Assembly: GCF_036245645.1 (NCBI RefSeq)
Contig: NZ_BTPE01000002.1
Span: forward strand, 186,001-250,000
From: Algoriphagus taiwanensis
GTDB lineage: Bacteria; Bacteroidota; Bacteroidia; Cytophagales; Cyclobacteriaceae
Length of the DNA stretch: 64,000 nucleotides
Direction: 5' to 3'
The translations under genes and the position numbers were made by a program. The notes beneath the pieces were generated by a model, which searched no databases, was not told the DNA's origin, and worked only from the letters and a program-made list of their open reading frames with translations. Positions 51,183 to 58,692 of the stretch are shown here, one piece after another (the first letter of the stretch is position 1; every line of letters starts with the position of its first letter).

Positions 51183-52604
51183 ATGAAAATAGAACAGATT
51201 TATACCGGATGTCTGGCACAAGGTGCCTACTACATCGAATCAGAAGGAGAAGCAGCAGTCATTGACCCTCTCAGAGAGGTGCAGCCTTACATCGAAAAGG
51301 CTGAGCGAAGAAACGCCAAGATCAAATACGTATTTGAGACTCATTTTCATGCTGATTTCGTGTCTGGGCACAAAGATTTGGCTGCCAAGACAGGAGCCAA
51401 AATTGTCTACGGACCTACCGGTATGAAAATGGGCTTTGATGCCATCGTAGCAGAAGACAATCAGGAATTTACTCTAGGCAAAGCTAAAATCAGAGTAATC
51501 CATACTCCAGGTCATACCATGGAGTCAGTTTGTTACCTTTTGGTCAACGAGGAAGGAAAGGAAGAAGCCTTGTTTACCGGGGATACATTATTCATCGGAG
51601 ACGTTGGGCGACCTGATTTGGCACAAAAAGTAATCAAAGACCTGACTCAGGAAAAGCTCGCCAGTCATCTTTATGATTCCTTGAGAAATAAAATCATGCC
51701 GCTTTCGGATGACTTGATCGTTTATCCGGCTCACGGTGCTGGTTCTGCCTGCGGCAAAAATATGAGCAAGGAAACTTCCGATACCCTGGGTAATCAGAAA
51801 AAGACCAATTACGCTCTTCAGCCGATGAGCAGAGAAGAGTTTGTCAAGGAAGTGTTGACAGGCTTGACTCCTCCTCCGGCTTATTTCCCACAAAACGTGC
51901 TGATGAATATCCAAGGATATGACAGTATCGATGAGGTATTGGAGAGAGGTATCAGACCTTTGAGCCCTGCCGAATTTGAAGTTGCTGCCAACGAAACCGG
52001 AGCCTTGATTTTGGATACCCGGGAAGCGCAGACCTTTGCCAAAGGATTTATCCCGAATTCAATTAATATCGGAATCGACGGAAGCTTTGCCGTATGGGTA
52101 GGGGCTATGATTCCGGACTTGAAGCAGGAAATCCTGGTAGTGGCAGACGAAGGAAGAGAAGAGGAAGTCATCACCAGATTAGCCAGAGTGGGATATGATT
52201 TTGCCATAGGTTACCTGAAAGGTGGCTTTAAGGCTTGGAAAGATTCTGGACAGGAAGTGGATTCCATTACTTCCATCACTGTGGACGAATTGGCAAAAAT
52301 TAAAGAAGGAGATTCTTCCATTCATATTCTTGATGTAAGGAAAAACTCCGAGTTCATGTCCGAGCATGTAATCGATGCAGAAAATGCGCCGCTTGACTAC
52401 ATCAATGATAGCATGCTCAAGGTGAAAAAGGATCAAACCTACTACGTGCATTGCGCAGGTGGATACCGGTCTATGGTATTCAATTCCATACTCAGAGCTA
52501 GAGGGTATGACAACCTGATCGATATTGCAGGTGGATTCAAGGCTATCAAAGAGTCTGGCAAATTCAAAGTTTCGGACTATGTGTGTCCTACTACCCTCTT
52601 ATAA
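51183..52604 (+). CDS. CstB-like persulfide dioxygenase/rhodanese fusion
   Basis: 473 residues: metallo-beta-lactamase-fold persulfide dioxygenase (1-240), a pseudo-rhodanese domain without the active Cys (about 255-355, ILVVADEGREEE), and an active rhodanese (365-473, Cys424 in VHCAGGYRSM). Iron ligands: THFHADFVSGH (His54, His56, Asp58), HTPGHT, and GDTLFIGDVGRPDL. Domain order and the missing first Cys match staphylococcal CstB, which oxidises persulfides and yields thiosulfate. Cytosolic. It heads the likely sulfur unit, after a Crp/Fnr-type site. Ends in a strong terminator, so the porin downstream has a separate promoter or read-through. Confidence 0.88.
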   Translation: MKIEQIYTGCLAQGAYYIESEGEAAVIDPLREVQPYIEKAERRNAKIKYVFETHFHADFVSGHKDLAAKTGAKIVYGPTGMKMGFDAIVAEDNQEFTLGKAKIRVIHTPGHTMESVCYLLVNEEGKEEALFTGDTLFIGDVGRPDLAQKVIKDLTQEKLASHLYDSLRNKIMPLSDDLIVYPAHGAGSACGKNMSKETSDTLGNQKKTNYALQPMSREEFVKEVLTGLTPPPAYFPQNVLMNIQGYDSIDEVLERGIRPLSPAEFEVAANETGALILDTREAQTFAKGFIPNSINIGIDGSFAVWVGAMIPDLKQEILVVADEGREEEVITRLARVGYDFAIGYLKGGFKAWKDSGQEVDSITSITVDELAKIKEGDSSIHILDVRKNSEFMSEHVIDAENAPLDYINDSMLKVKKDQTYYVHCAGGYRSMVFNSILRARGYDNLIDIAGGFKAIKESGKFKVSDYVCPTTLL

Positions 52605-52631
52605 GATTACGCAAGAGAAGTTGCATCACCT

Positions 52632-52662
52632 AAATGGCAGACCTGAGTGTCTGCCATTTTTA
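52632..52662 (+). terminator. Intrinsic terminator after the CstB-like gene
   Basis: A 10-bp perfect stem (52632-52641 with 52650-52659), 8-nt loop, and a T-run (TTTT at 52657-52660, then TAG). Located 28 bp after the stop. Confidence 0.85.
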
Positions 52663-52678
52663 GTTTAATGATAGGAGA

Positions 52679-52694
52679 TGTGATCAAAGTCACC
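52679..52694 (+). promoter_or_regulatory. Crp/Fnr-type palindrome upstream of the first porin
   Basis: TGTGATCAAAGTCACC: 9 of 10 consensus positions of TGTGA-N6-TCACA. It ends 17 bp before the porin ATG, with no -7 element at the activator distance; a TAGTTTAA sequence lies upstream at 52661-52668. The position would fit a repressor role or a promoter I cannot identify. Confidence 0.55.
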
Positions 52695-52711
52695 AATTTC
52701 CAAGTCCATTT

Positions 52712-54118
52712 ATGAAGAAATTTGCATCAGTTGTTTTCCTCTTTGCCTTGGTAGTTTCCTTGGTGTTGATGCCAAAAGCTTATGCCCAGCATCATGAAGC
52801 AAATGTGGATACAAGCTCAAACGAAAAGTTGTTTGGGAAAATATTGAAAACCGGACAGTTTGAATTTCACCTGAGGTCCTATTTCATGCATACTGAAAAT
52901 CAGCCAGGCTTGCTCGACTACTCCACTTGGGGAACCGGTGCGGGATTGGGTTATTTCAGTCCAAGATGGAAAGGGTTTGGTGTGGGATTTAGTGGTTTTT
53001 TTGTTTTCAGATTTTTTGAAAACAACATCACCAAACTAGATCCAGCAACGGGTTTGGCCAATCGATACGAGCTTACCTTGTACGATGTGCATCACCCCGA
53101 AAATTACCATGACATGGATCGATTGGAGGAGTTTTACATCTCCTACGAAAAGGATAAATTCTCTACCTGGTTTGGACGTCATCATTTCGAAAGTCCTCTG
53201 CTCAACGCATCGGACAATAGAATGAGACCCAATCTATTCAGTGGAGTGACGGTAAACTACCTGCCAGGAAGGTTTAACCTTACTGGAGCTTGGTTTAATC
53301 ACGTCATATCCAGAGGGTCTTTGGAATGGGTGTCCATTGACGAGTCTTTTGGCTTTTATTCCACAGGAAGAAATCCGACAGGATCGGATGAATCGTACAA
53401 GCATCATGTCCACTCAAAAGGAGTGGGGGTATTAGGTATCGAGTATTTTCTTCCCAAAGGAAAAATCCGATCCTGGAATTATTGGGCAGAGGGAGTGTTT
53501 GCCACGACATTCGGAGAAGTGACAGGGTCAACAGAGCTGGGAAAATCAGGCCAGTTCCACTACGGAGTGCAGGGTTTCTACCAATCTGCTTTGGGTGACG
53601 GAGGGAATCCGGACCCGAATAAGGCTTACACTCTTCCGGGAGAAAAAACTCACGGGGTTGGGCTCAGATCGGGAATTCAATGGGGGCATAATATGTTAAG
53701 CCTAAACTATCTCGGAATTTCGGATCAGGGAAGATTCCTGTTTCCGAGAGAGTGGGGAAGGGAGCAGTTCTTTGTCACCTTGAGGAGGGAGCGTTTTGAA
53801 GGAATGGGCGGAGTGAATGCAATCACCTTGCTCTATGACAAAACCTTCATTCATGACAAGCTGAAAGTGTCTTTAGGGGCTGGACATGTGACTACTCCCA
53901 ATCTGGAGGAAATCCAACTGAATAAATATGGACTGCCTCATTACTATCACTTCACCGGTTTGATTGATTATCGCTTTGATGGATTCTTCAAAGGTTTGGA
54001 CTTGCAGTTTTTGGTGGCTCACAAAAGAGAGGATACCGATCAGAAGCTGGGTCAGGAGTACGTGATCAATCGGGTCAATATGACCAACATGAATATTATT
54101 CTGGATTATAGATTTTAA
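52712..54118 (+). CDS. OprD-like outer-membrane porin (first copy)
   Basis: 468 residues, Sec signal ending at about AYAQ (residue 26). The mature protein is a beta-barrel in sequence style: GQFEFHLRSYFMHTEN, GRHHFESPLLNASDNRMRPNLF, then GRFLFPREWGREQFF and a terminal strand MNIILDYRF (C-terminal aromatic). The pattern matches the OprD/porin class that carries small anions and organic acids. It shares the GRxLxPREWG and ALGDGGNPD blocks with the porin at 58692-60044, so the two are paralogs. Between CstB-like and TsuA-like genes, which suggests sulfur-compound passage. Confidence 0.75.
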   Translation: MKKFASVVFLFALVVSLVLMPKAYAQHHEANVDTSSNEKLFGKILKTGQFEFHLRSYFMHTENQPGLLDYSTWGTGAGLGYFSPRWKGFGVGFSGFFVFRFFENNITKLDPATGLANRYELTLYDVHHPENYHDMDRLEEFYISYEKDKFSTWFGRHHFESPLLNASDNRMRPNLFSGVTVNYLPGRFNLTGAWFNHVISRGSLEWVSIDESFGFYSTGRNPTGSDESYKHHVHSKGVGVLGIEYFLPKGKIRSWNYWAEGVFATTFGEVTGSTELGKSGQFHYGVQGFYQSALGDGGNPDPNKAYTLPGEKTHGVGLRSGIQWGHNMLSLNYLGISDQGRFLFPREWGREQFFVTLRRERFEGMGGVNAITLLYDKTFIHDKLKVSLGAGHVTTPNLEEIQLNKYGLPHYYHFTGLIDYRFDGFFKGLDLQFLVAHKREDTDQKLGQEYVINRVNMTNMNIILDYRF

Positions 54119-54134
54119 TTAATAAAAAAGAAAA

Positions 54135-54716
54135 ATGGATCAATTTATTGAATGGATTAGTCAACCTTGGCCCTGGTATGTAGCAGGACCAATGATCGGG
54201 CTCACTGTCCCGGCCTTGTTGATTGTGGGGAATAAGACGTTCGGGATTTCTTCCTCCTTGCGTCATATCTGTGCGGCTTGTGTGCCGGCTGGAATTCCTT
54301 TTTTCACCTACAACTGGAAAAAAGAAGTTTGGAATCTCCTCTTCGTGCTTGGAGTAGCTATTGGTGGCTTTTTGGCTACCAATTTCTTGGCCAACCCCAA
54401 CACGATTGTAATATCTGAAGCCACTCAGGCAGACTTGGCGGCATTGGGAATCACCAATTTCTCTGATTTGATGCCTTCTGACCTGTACACCTGGGAGTCG
54501 GTATTCACTGCCAAAGGACTCTTGTTCTTTGTATTCGGAGGCTTCTTGGTAGGTTTTGGTACCCGATATGCCGGTGGATGTACTTCAGGTCATGCTATTA
54601 TGGGGATCAGTTCCCTGCAATGGCCCTCTGTAGTGGCTACGATCTTCTTCATGTTAGGAGGATTCTTGATGACCCACGTACTGATGGGACCTTTAATGAA
54701 ACTTGTCGGATTCTAA
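54135..54716 (+). CDS. YeeE/YedE (TsuA-like) sulfur transporter, first half
   Basis: 193 residues, about four TM helices. Contains the conserved cysteines of the YeeE/YedE family: HICAACVPAG near residue 44 and GTRYAGGCTSGHAIMGISS near 143. In TsuA of a spirochaete these cysteines pass thiosulfate through the membrane by transient contacts. This is the N-terminal member of a split pair with the next gene, 12 bp downstream. It may import thiosulfate or move another sulfur species; direction cannot be read from sequence. Confidence 0.88.
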   Translation: MDQFIEWISQPWPWYVAGPMIGLTVPALLIVGNKTFGISSSLRHICAACVPAGIPFFTYNWKKEVWNLLFVLGVAIGGFLATNFLANPNTIVISEATQADLAALGITNFSDLMPSDLYTWESVFTAKGLLFFVFGGFLVGFGTRYAGGCTSGHAIMGISSLQWPSVVATIFFMLGGFLMTHVLMGPLMKLVGF

Positions 54717-54728
54717 AAAATTAAAATC

Positions 54729-55223
54729 ATGTCAAAAGTATTGGAAAAGAAACCTCAAGTAGCCGATCCGCACTGCGTGGCTCCTAATCTCAGGGAAGAT
54801 CATGATCGAGGTCTTGAGTTATTGAAATATCTGATTATCGGAGTGGTATTCGGAATTGTATTTGTCAAAGCTGAAATCATTTCTTGGTTTAGAATTCAGG
54901 AAATGTTCAGACTTCAGTCCTTCCACATGTATGGAGTGATCGGGTCAGCTGTAGTGACAGGAATTATATCTGTTCAGCTCATTAAGAGATTGAATGTGAA
55001 AACGATCCACGGAGAAGACATTGTGATCCCAGATAAGGTCTTTAGAAAAGGCCAAGTCATCGGAGGATTTATTTTCGGATTGGGCTGGGCGATTACTGGT
55101 GCATGTCCAGGACCGCTTTTTGCTCAAATAGGAAGTGGATATACTGTCGTATTGGTCACCCTGATTTCTGCCTTGGCAGGGACTTGGGTATATGGGAAGT
55201 TTGCCAGTAAACTACCCAATTAA
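54729..55223 (+). CDS. YeeE/YedE (TsuA-like) sulfur transporter, second half
   Basis: 164 residues with four TM helices; an N-terminal cytosolic stretch of about 30 residues precedes the first. The signature GWAITGACPGPLFAQIGSGY (residues near 121-140) supplies the third conserved Cys. Companion subunit of the preceding gene; both together equal one full-length TsuA. Followed by a strong terminator. Confidence 0.88.
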   Translation: MSKVLEKKPQVADPHCVAPNLREDHDRGLELLKYLIIGVVFGIVFVKAEIISWFRIQEMFRLQSFHMYGVIGSAVVTGIISVQLIKRLNVKTIHGEDIVIPDKVFRKGQVIGGFIFGLGWAITGACPGPLFAQIGSGYTVVLVTLISALAGTWVYGKFASKLPN

Positions 55224-55244
55224 TTAACTTCAAATATACAAACT

Positions 55245-55275
55245 AGCCATCCCACGATTTGGGATGGCTTTTTTA
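55245..55275. terminator. Strong intrinsic terminator, likely bidirectional
   Basis: A 10-bp perfect stem (AGCCATCCCA 55245-55254, TGGGATGGCT 55260-55269), 5-nt loop, T-run to 55274. It ends the TsuA-like operon; the stop codon of the small minus-strand ORF lies in the T-run. Confidence 0.9.
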
Positions 55276-55353
55276 TTGAAATACCTTTTTGATGATAAAG
55301 CGGATCAGAAAAATGATGGTGAGGACAATTCCTCCTACGATGACAAATTCCAT
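55273..55353 (-). CDS. Candidate 26-residue single-TM peptide
   Basis: ATG at 55353, TAA at 55275-55273, encoding a peptide with a Met-Glu start, the hydrophobic core FVIVGGIVLTIIFLIRFII, and a basic C-terminus (KKVFQ). It is one perfect TM helix with positive-inside tail. It terminates exactly in the bidirectional terminator shared with the TsuA-like operon, as a real convergent gene would. Upstream on its strand is TATCTTTT, a near -7 element. No homology can be shown here; length makes chance possible. Confidence 0.4.
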   Translation of the reverse strand: MEFVIVGGIVLTIIFLIRFIIKKVFQ

Positions 55354-55557
55354 GTTGGCGTTTTTTTAGAAAACTTCATCAGAGGCGGAATGGTTTTTTG
55401 ATTCTATAAAAGATATTTTTCTTTCCAGTGTCTATTTAAAAGGAAAGAATTTCTGACTTTGATTTTTCCGGCCTGTTGCTATTTTTCAAACACAGGCTTA
55501 AGTAATCACTATTATTTCCCGGTCATCCATTAAGAATGGAAATCAAGCCAATCTGCG

Positions 55558-55565
55558 TAACTTTG
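55558..55565 (+). promoter_or_regulatory. Bacteroidetes -7 element for the MFS/thioesterase pair
   Basis: TAACTTTG, perfect for TAnnTTTG, 26 bp before the MFS ATG at 55591. No clear -33 TTG. Confidence 0.6.
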
Positions 55566-55590
55566 TGCGCTTTCTACCTTACCTATTTTC

Positions 55591-56757
55591 ATGAATTACC
55601 TTCTCAAAAGAAGAATTGCCCTTGGGTCCATGTTCTTTTTCATCGGACTTTGTTTTGCTTCCTGGGCAGCAAGGATTCCTGATATTCAAGCCAAATTTCA
55701 GCTTTCAGAAGGGCAATTGGGGACGATTTTACTCTGCTTACCCATGGGCTCTATGATAGGGCTTCCAATTGCCGGCTGGTCAGTGCATCGTTATGGCAGC
55801 CGAATTGTGATTCTCATCGGCAGCTTTATTTACGCTCTTACACTTCCTCTGATTGGCCTCGCACCTACTATTTGGGTGATTGTACCGGTGTTGATTCTTT
55901 TTGGGATGCTGGGAAATATCATGAATATCTCACTGAATACTCAGGCTTTGGGTTTGGAAGATCAGATGGGGAAAAGCATTTTAGCATCTTTTCATGGTTT
56001 GTGGAGTCTGGCAGGGTTTACTGGGGCAGGAATCGGTGCGGCAATGATTTTTTTGAAATTCAGTCCGGCAGCCCACTATGCTGTGGTTACTTTGATCTCG
56101 GTCGTTATTGTTCTTTTCGCTCAGAAATTTGTCCTCAATGACAAAACCGACTCGGAAGATGGAAGTGGGTTGGTACTCAAGCGCCCTGATGACCTCTTGC
56201 TCAGAATAGGGCTAATTGCTTTTTTGGGGATGATGACAGAAGGATGCATGTTTGACTGGAGCGGGGTTTATTTCAAGAAAATTGTCTTGGCCCAGCCAGA
56301 GTGGGTGGCTTTGGGCTACGTTTGTTTTATGGGGGCCATGGCTTCCGGAAGATTTTTGACTGATAAGGCTACTGCCCGCTTTGGGAGAGTGCCCGTTTTA
56401 CGGTTGAGTGGATTGATGATTTTCGTTGGACTGTTGCTCTCTGTGGCTTTCCCGATGCTTTGGGTTGCGGCTGTTGGATTCCTTTTGGTGGGCTTTGGTG
56501 TTGCCTCGATCATTCCTGTATCTTATGGGATTGCCGGTCGGTCCAAATTGTATCCACCGAGCGTGGCCCTAGCCTTGGTGTCTACGATCTCTTTCTTTGG
56601 ATTTTTGCTGGGACCTCCTTTGATTGGTTTTGTTGCAGATTTGTTCAACCTGAAGTTTTCCTTTGCCCTGATTGCTGTGAATGGATTGGGGATTGTGCTC
56701 CTGAGTAGCATCCGGAAGCAGGTATTTTTCACTGACCAAAAACCCGCAGAAGCATGA
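55591..56757 (+). CDS. MFS transporter (YbjJ-like)
   Basis: 388 residues, 12 TM helices. The opening FFFIGLCFASWAARIPDIQAKFQLSEGQLGTILLCLPMGSMIGLP, and the second motif SILASFHGLWSLAGFTGAGIGA, are typical of the YbjJ-like MFS group, whose substrates are largely unknown. Inner membrane. It overlaps the thioesterase gene by 4 nt (ATGA), so the two are co-translated. No obvious functional link to the sulfur genes, although it sits between them. Confidence 0.85.
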   Translation: MNYLLKRRIALGSMFFFIGLCFASWAARIPDIQAKFQLSEGQLGTILLCLPMGSMIGLPIAGWSVHRYGSRIVILIGSFIYALTLPLIGLAPTIWVIVPVLILFGMLGNIMNISLNTQALGLEDQMGKSILASFHGLWSLAGFTGAGIGAAMIFLKFSPAAHYAVVTLISVVIVLFAQKFVLNDKTDSEDGSGLVLKRPDDLLLRIGLIAFLGMMTEGCMFDWSGVYFKKIVLAQPEWVALGYVCFMGAMASGRFLTDKATARFGRVPVLRLSGLMIFVGLLLSVAFPMLWVAAVGFLLVGFGVASIIPVSYGIAGRSKLYPPSVALALVSTISFFGFLLGPPLIGFVADLFNLKFSFALIAVNGLGIVLLSSIRKQVFFTDQKPAEA

Positions 56758-57482
56758 GCTATCCGGAGAATTTCCAGTTTGCCAAAAAATTTGAAGTCGG
56801 TTCTTACCAGGTTCATCCTCATGGGTCGATCCGGCTGAGTTCCTTGGCAGATCTGCTCCAGGAAATTGCCTGGAGACACGCGGATTCCGGAGACTTCGGA
56901 AGAAATCTCCTAGCCAATCAACAAATGTGGGTACTTTCCCGACTGGAAATGAAAATGATCCAACCACCCAAATGGGGAGATCCGCTACAGATTTTTACTG
57001 GTGGGAGAGGTGCCGAAAAGCTGTTTGCTTTTCGGGAGTTTTTGGTTTGGGATAAAAACAAAAGACCGATAGCCCGGGCAATGTCATCTTGGCTTTTACT
57101 GAATTCCGAAACCAAACGGATTCAGCGTCCTGAATCGGTTTTGCCTCCTGAACTCTTCGATCCCAATAAAAAACCGGCTTGGATTCCTGAAAAATTGGAG
57201 TTGGCAGGTGAAAAAATCAAAGAAGAGACGATTCGGGTGCAGAATTCGGATTTGGATCTGTATCAGCACGTCAACAATACGAGCTACATCCGCTGGGTGG
57301 AGAATCTCCTGGCTGAAACTTCTCTTTTTCCCAATCAGATCAAAATCAATTACCTCTCCGAATGCCATGCCGGAGATCAGGTTACTTTGGGTTTATTTCG
57401 GCTTGAAGAAGGATATTTCGTCTCAGGCACAGCAGGAAATAAATTTGTTTTCCTCGCTGAGGTATTACAATTAAAGACTTGA
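56754..57482 (+). CDS. Acyl-ACP thioesterase (FatA/FatB-like)
   Basis: 242 residues with two hotdog domains. N-terminal: KKFEVGSYQVHPHGSIRLSSLADLLQEIAWRHA; the C-terminal hotdog contains NSDLDLYQHVNNTSYIRWVENLL, with the conserved Asp, His and Asn of the catalytic loop. It would release free fatty acids from acyl-ACP. Common in Bacteroidetes. Start overlaps the MFS gene by 4 nt. Confidence 0.85.
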   Translation: MSYPENFQFAKKFEVGSYQVHPHGSIRLSSLADLLQEIAWRHADSGDFGRNLLANQQMWVLSRLEMKMIQPPKWGDPLQIFTGGRGAEKLFAFREFLVWDKNKRPIARAMSSWLLLNSETKRIQRPESVLPPELFDPNKKPAWIPEKLELAGEKIKEETIRVQNSDLDLYQHVNNTSYIRWVENLLAETSLFPNQIKINYLSECHAGDQVTLGLFRLEEGYFVSGTAGNKFVFLAEVLQLKT

Positions 57483-57564
57483 AGGCATAGGAGAATCTCC
57501 TGCTGTTATCTGAGTCTAAGCTTGGGTTTTTATCGGAAATAAAGCTCAGAAACCCACTCGCTTT

Positions 57565-57580
57565 TGTGATGTTGATCACA
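57565..57580 (+). promoter_or_regulatory. Perfect Crp/Fnr-type palindrome upstream of the TsdA-like gene
   Basis: TGTGATGTTGATCACA: both halves match TGTGA-N6-TCACA exactly. Centre 57572.5; CATTTTTG at 57603-57610 (one mismatch to TAnnTTTG) ends 37.5 bp downstream, the same spacing as at thioredoxin. Gene start at 57637. Confidence 0.75.
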
Positions 57581-57636
57581 TCTTTCCTGCCTCAATCCTT
57601 TCCATTTTTGTATCTTAGAAACTTACTCAGATTACT

Positions 57637-58692
57637 ATGATGCAGCCATTTGTCAAGTTGATCACCCTTCTGGTAGCCTTGCTAGGTTTGGCTACGGCCT
57701 TGGTTGGAGTGGTTGGTTTTGTGGTGTTCCTTTCTTTCTCAGGAGTACAACTTCCACCTCTTTCCTCTAGCCCTGTATCTGTGGCTCAGGCAGTCGCCGA
57801 AATTCCTGCTGTAAAGGCACTAATGGAACCTGAAGGAATGTGGATAGCACCAGACCTGTCTAATTTAGAGGGAGATCCTGATGCAGAGAAGATCAAATAC
57901 GGACGTGAGCTTATAGCCAATACTGCAGAATACTTGGGGCCAAATGGGAAAGTAAAAGCGATTTCCAATGGGTTAAACTGCCAAAACTGCCATCTCCAGG
58001 CAGGTACAGCTCCTTTGGGAAACAACTACGGTGCTGTGGCATCCACTTATCCCAAAGTGCGGGCTCGCTCTGGACAGTCTGAGGATATTCCGAAGCGAAT
58101 CAATGATTGCTTTGAGCGGAGCTTGAATGGTCAGCCTTTGGAAAGAGATTCAAAGGAAATGATTGCCATGGTCGCCTATATGGAGTGGCTGGGCAAAGAA
58201 GTTCCCAAAGGGGAAAAGCCAAAAGGAGTAGGAATCTATGAAGTTCCGTTGTTAGATAGGGCCGCAGATCCGGTTAAGGGCAAGCTGGTTTATGATAATC
58301 AATGTGTGAGTTGCCATCAGGCTGATGGACAGGGAATGCCAAGACAAGATGGATTGGGTTACATTTATCCGCCGCTTTGGGGAGATCATAGCTACAATCA
58401 AGGCGCTGGACTCTTCCGATTGTCAAGGTTTGCAGGCTACGTCAAAGCAAACATGCCTTTGGGGGCCACTTATCAGAATCCAATGCTAAGCGATGAGGAG
58501 GCTTGGGATGTCGCAGCTTATGTGAACAGCCTGGAGAGACCTTCCAAAGATCTGTCAGGAGATTGGCCTGATATCTCCAAGAAGCCCATGGACCATCCAT
58601 TTGGTCCTTTCTCTGATGATTTCACTGAGGAGCAGCACAAATTTGGCCCTTTCAAGCCCATTCAGGAGGCCAAACAAAAAGCCAGCAAGTAA
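57637..58692 (+). CDS. tsdA: TsdA-like dihaem thiosulfate dehydrogenase (cytochrome c)
   Basis: 351 residues with an uncleaved or cleaved N-terminal hydrophobic helix, so periplasmic or membrane-anchored. Two haem c sites: CQNCH (Cys115, Cys118, His119) and CVSCH (Cys223, Cys226, His227). RINDCFERS places a Cys at 158 where TsdA has the unusual Cys haem ligand; ANMPLG (Met273) matches the second haem axial Met. Sequence around the first haem (GLNCQNCHLQAGTAPLGNNY) is TsdA-like. TsdA links thiosulfate and tetrathionate. ATG at 57637 (or 57640). It is preceded by a perfect Crp/Fnr-type site and translationally coupled to porin 2 (TAATG overlap). Confidence 0.82.
   Translation: MMQPFVKLITLLVALLGLATALVGVVGFVVFLSFSGVQLPPLSSSPVSVAQAVAEIPAVKALMEPEGMWIAPDLSNLEGDPDAEKIKYGRELIANTAEYLGPNGKVKAISNGLNCQNCHLQAGTAPLGNNYGAVASTYPKVRARSGQSEDIPKRINDCFERSLNGQPLERDSKEMIAMVAYMEWLGKEVPKGEKPKGVGIYEVPLLDRAADPVKGKLVYDNQCVSCHQADGQGMPRQDGLGYIYPPLWGDHSYNQGAGLFRLSRFAGYVKANMPLGATYQNPMLSDEEAWDVAAYVNSLERPSKDLSGDWPDISKKPMDHPFGPFSDDFTEEQHKFGPFKPIQEAKQKASK

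Noticed and set aside
57488..57500. AGGAGAATCTCCT palindrome after the thioesterase stop as a terminator
   Set aside because: The arms leave almost no loop and there is no T-tract; likely chance.
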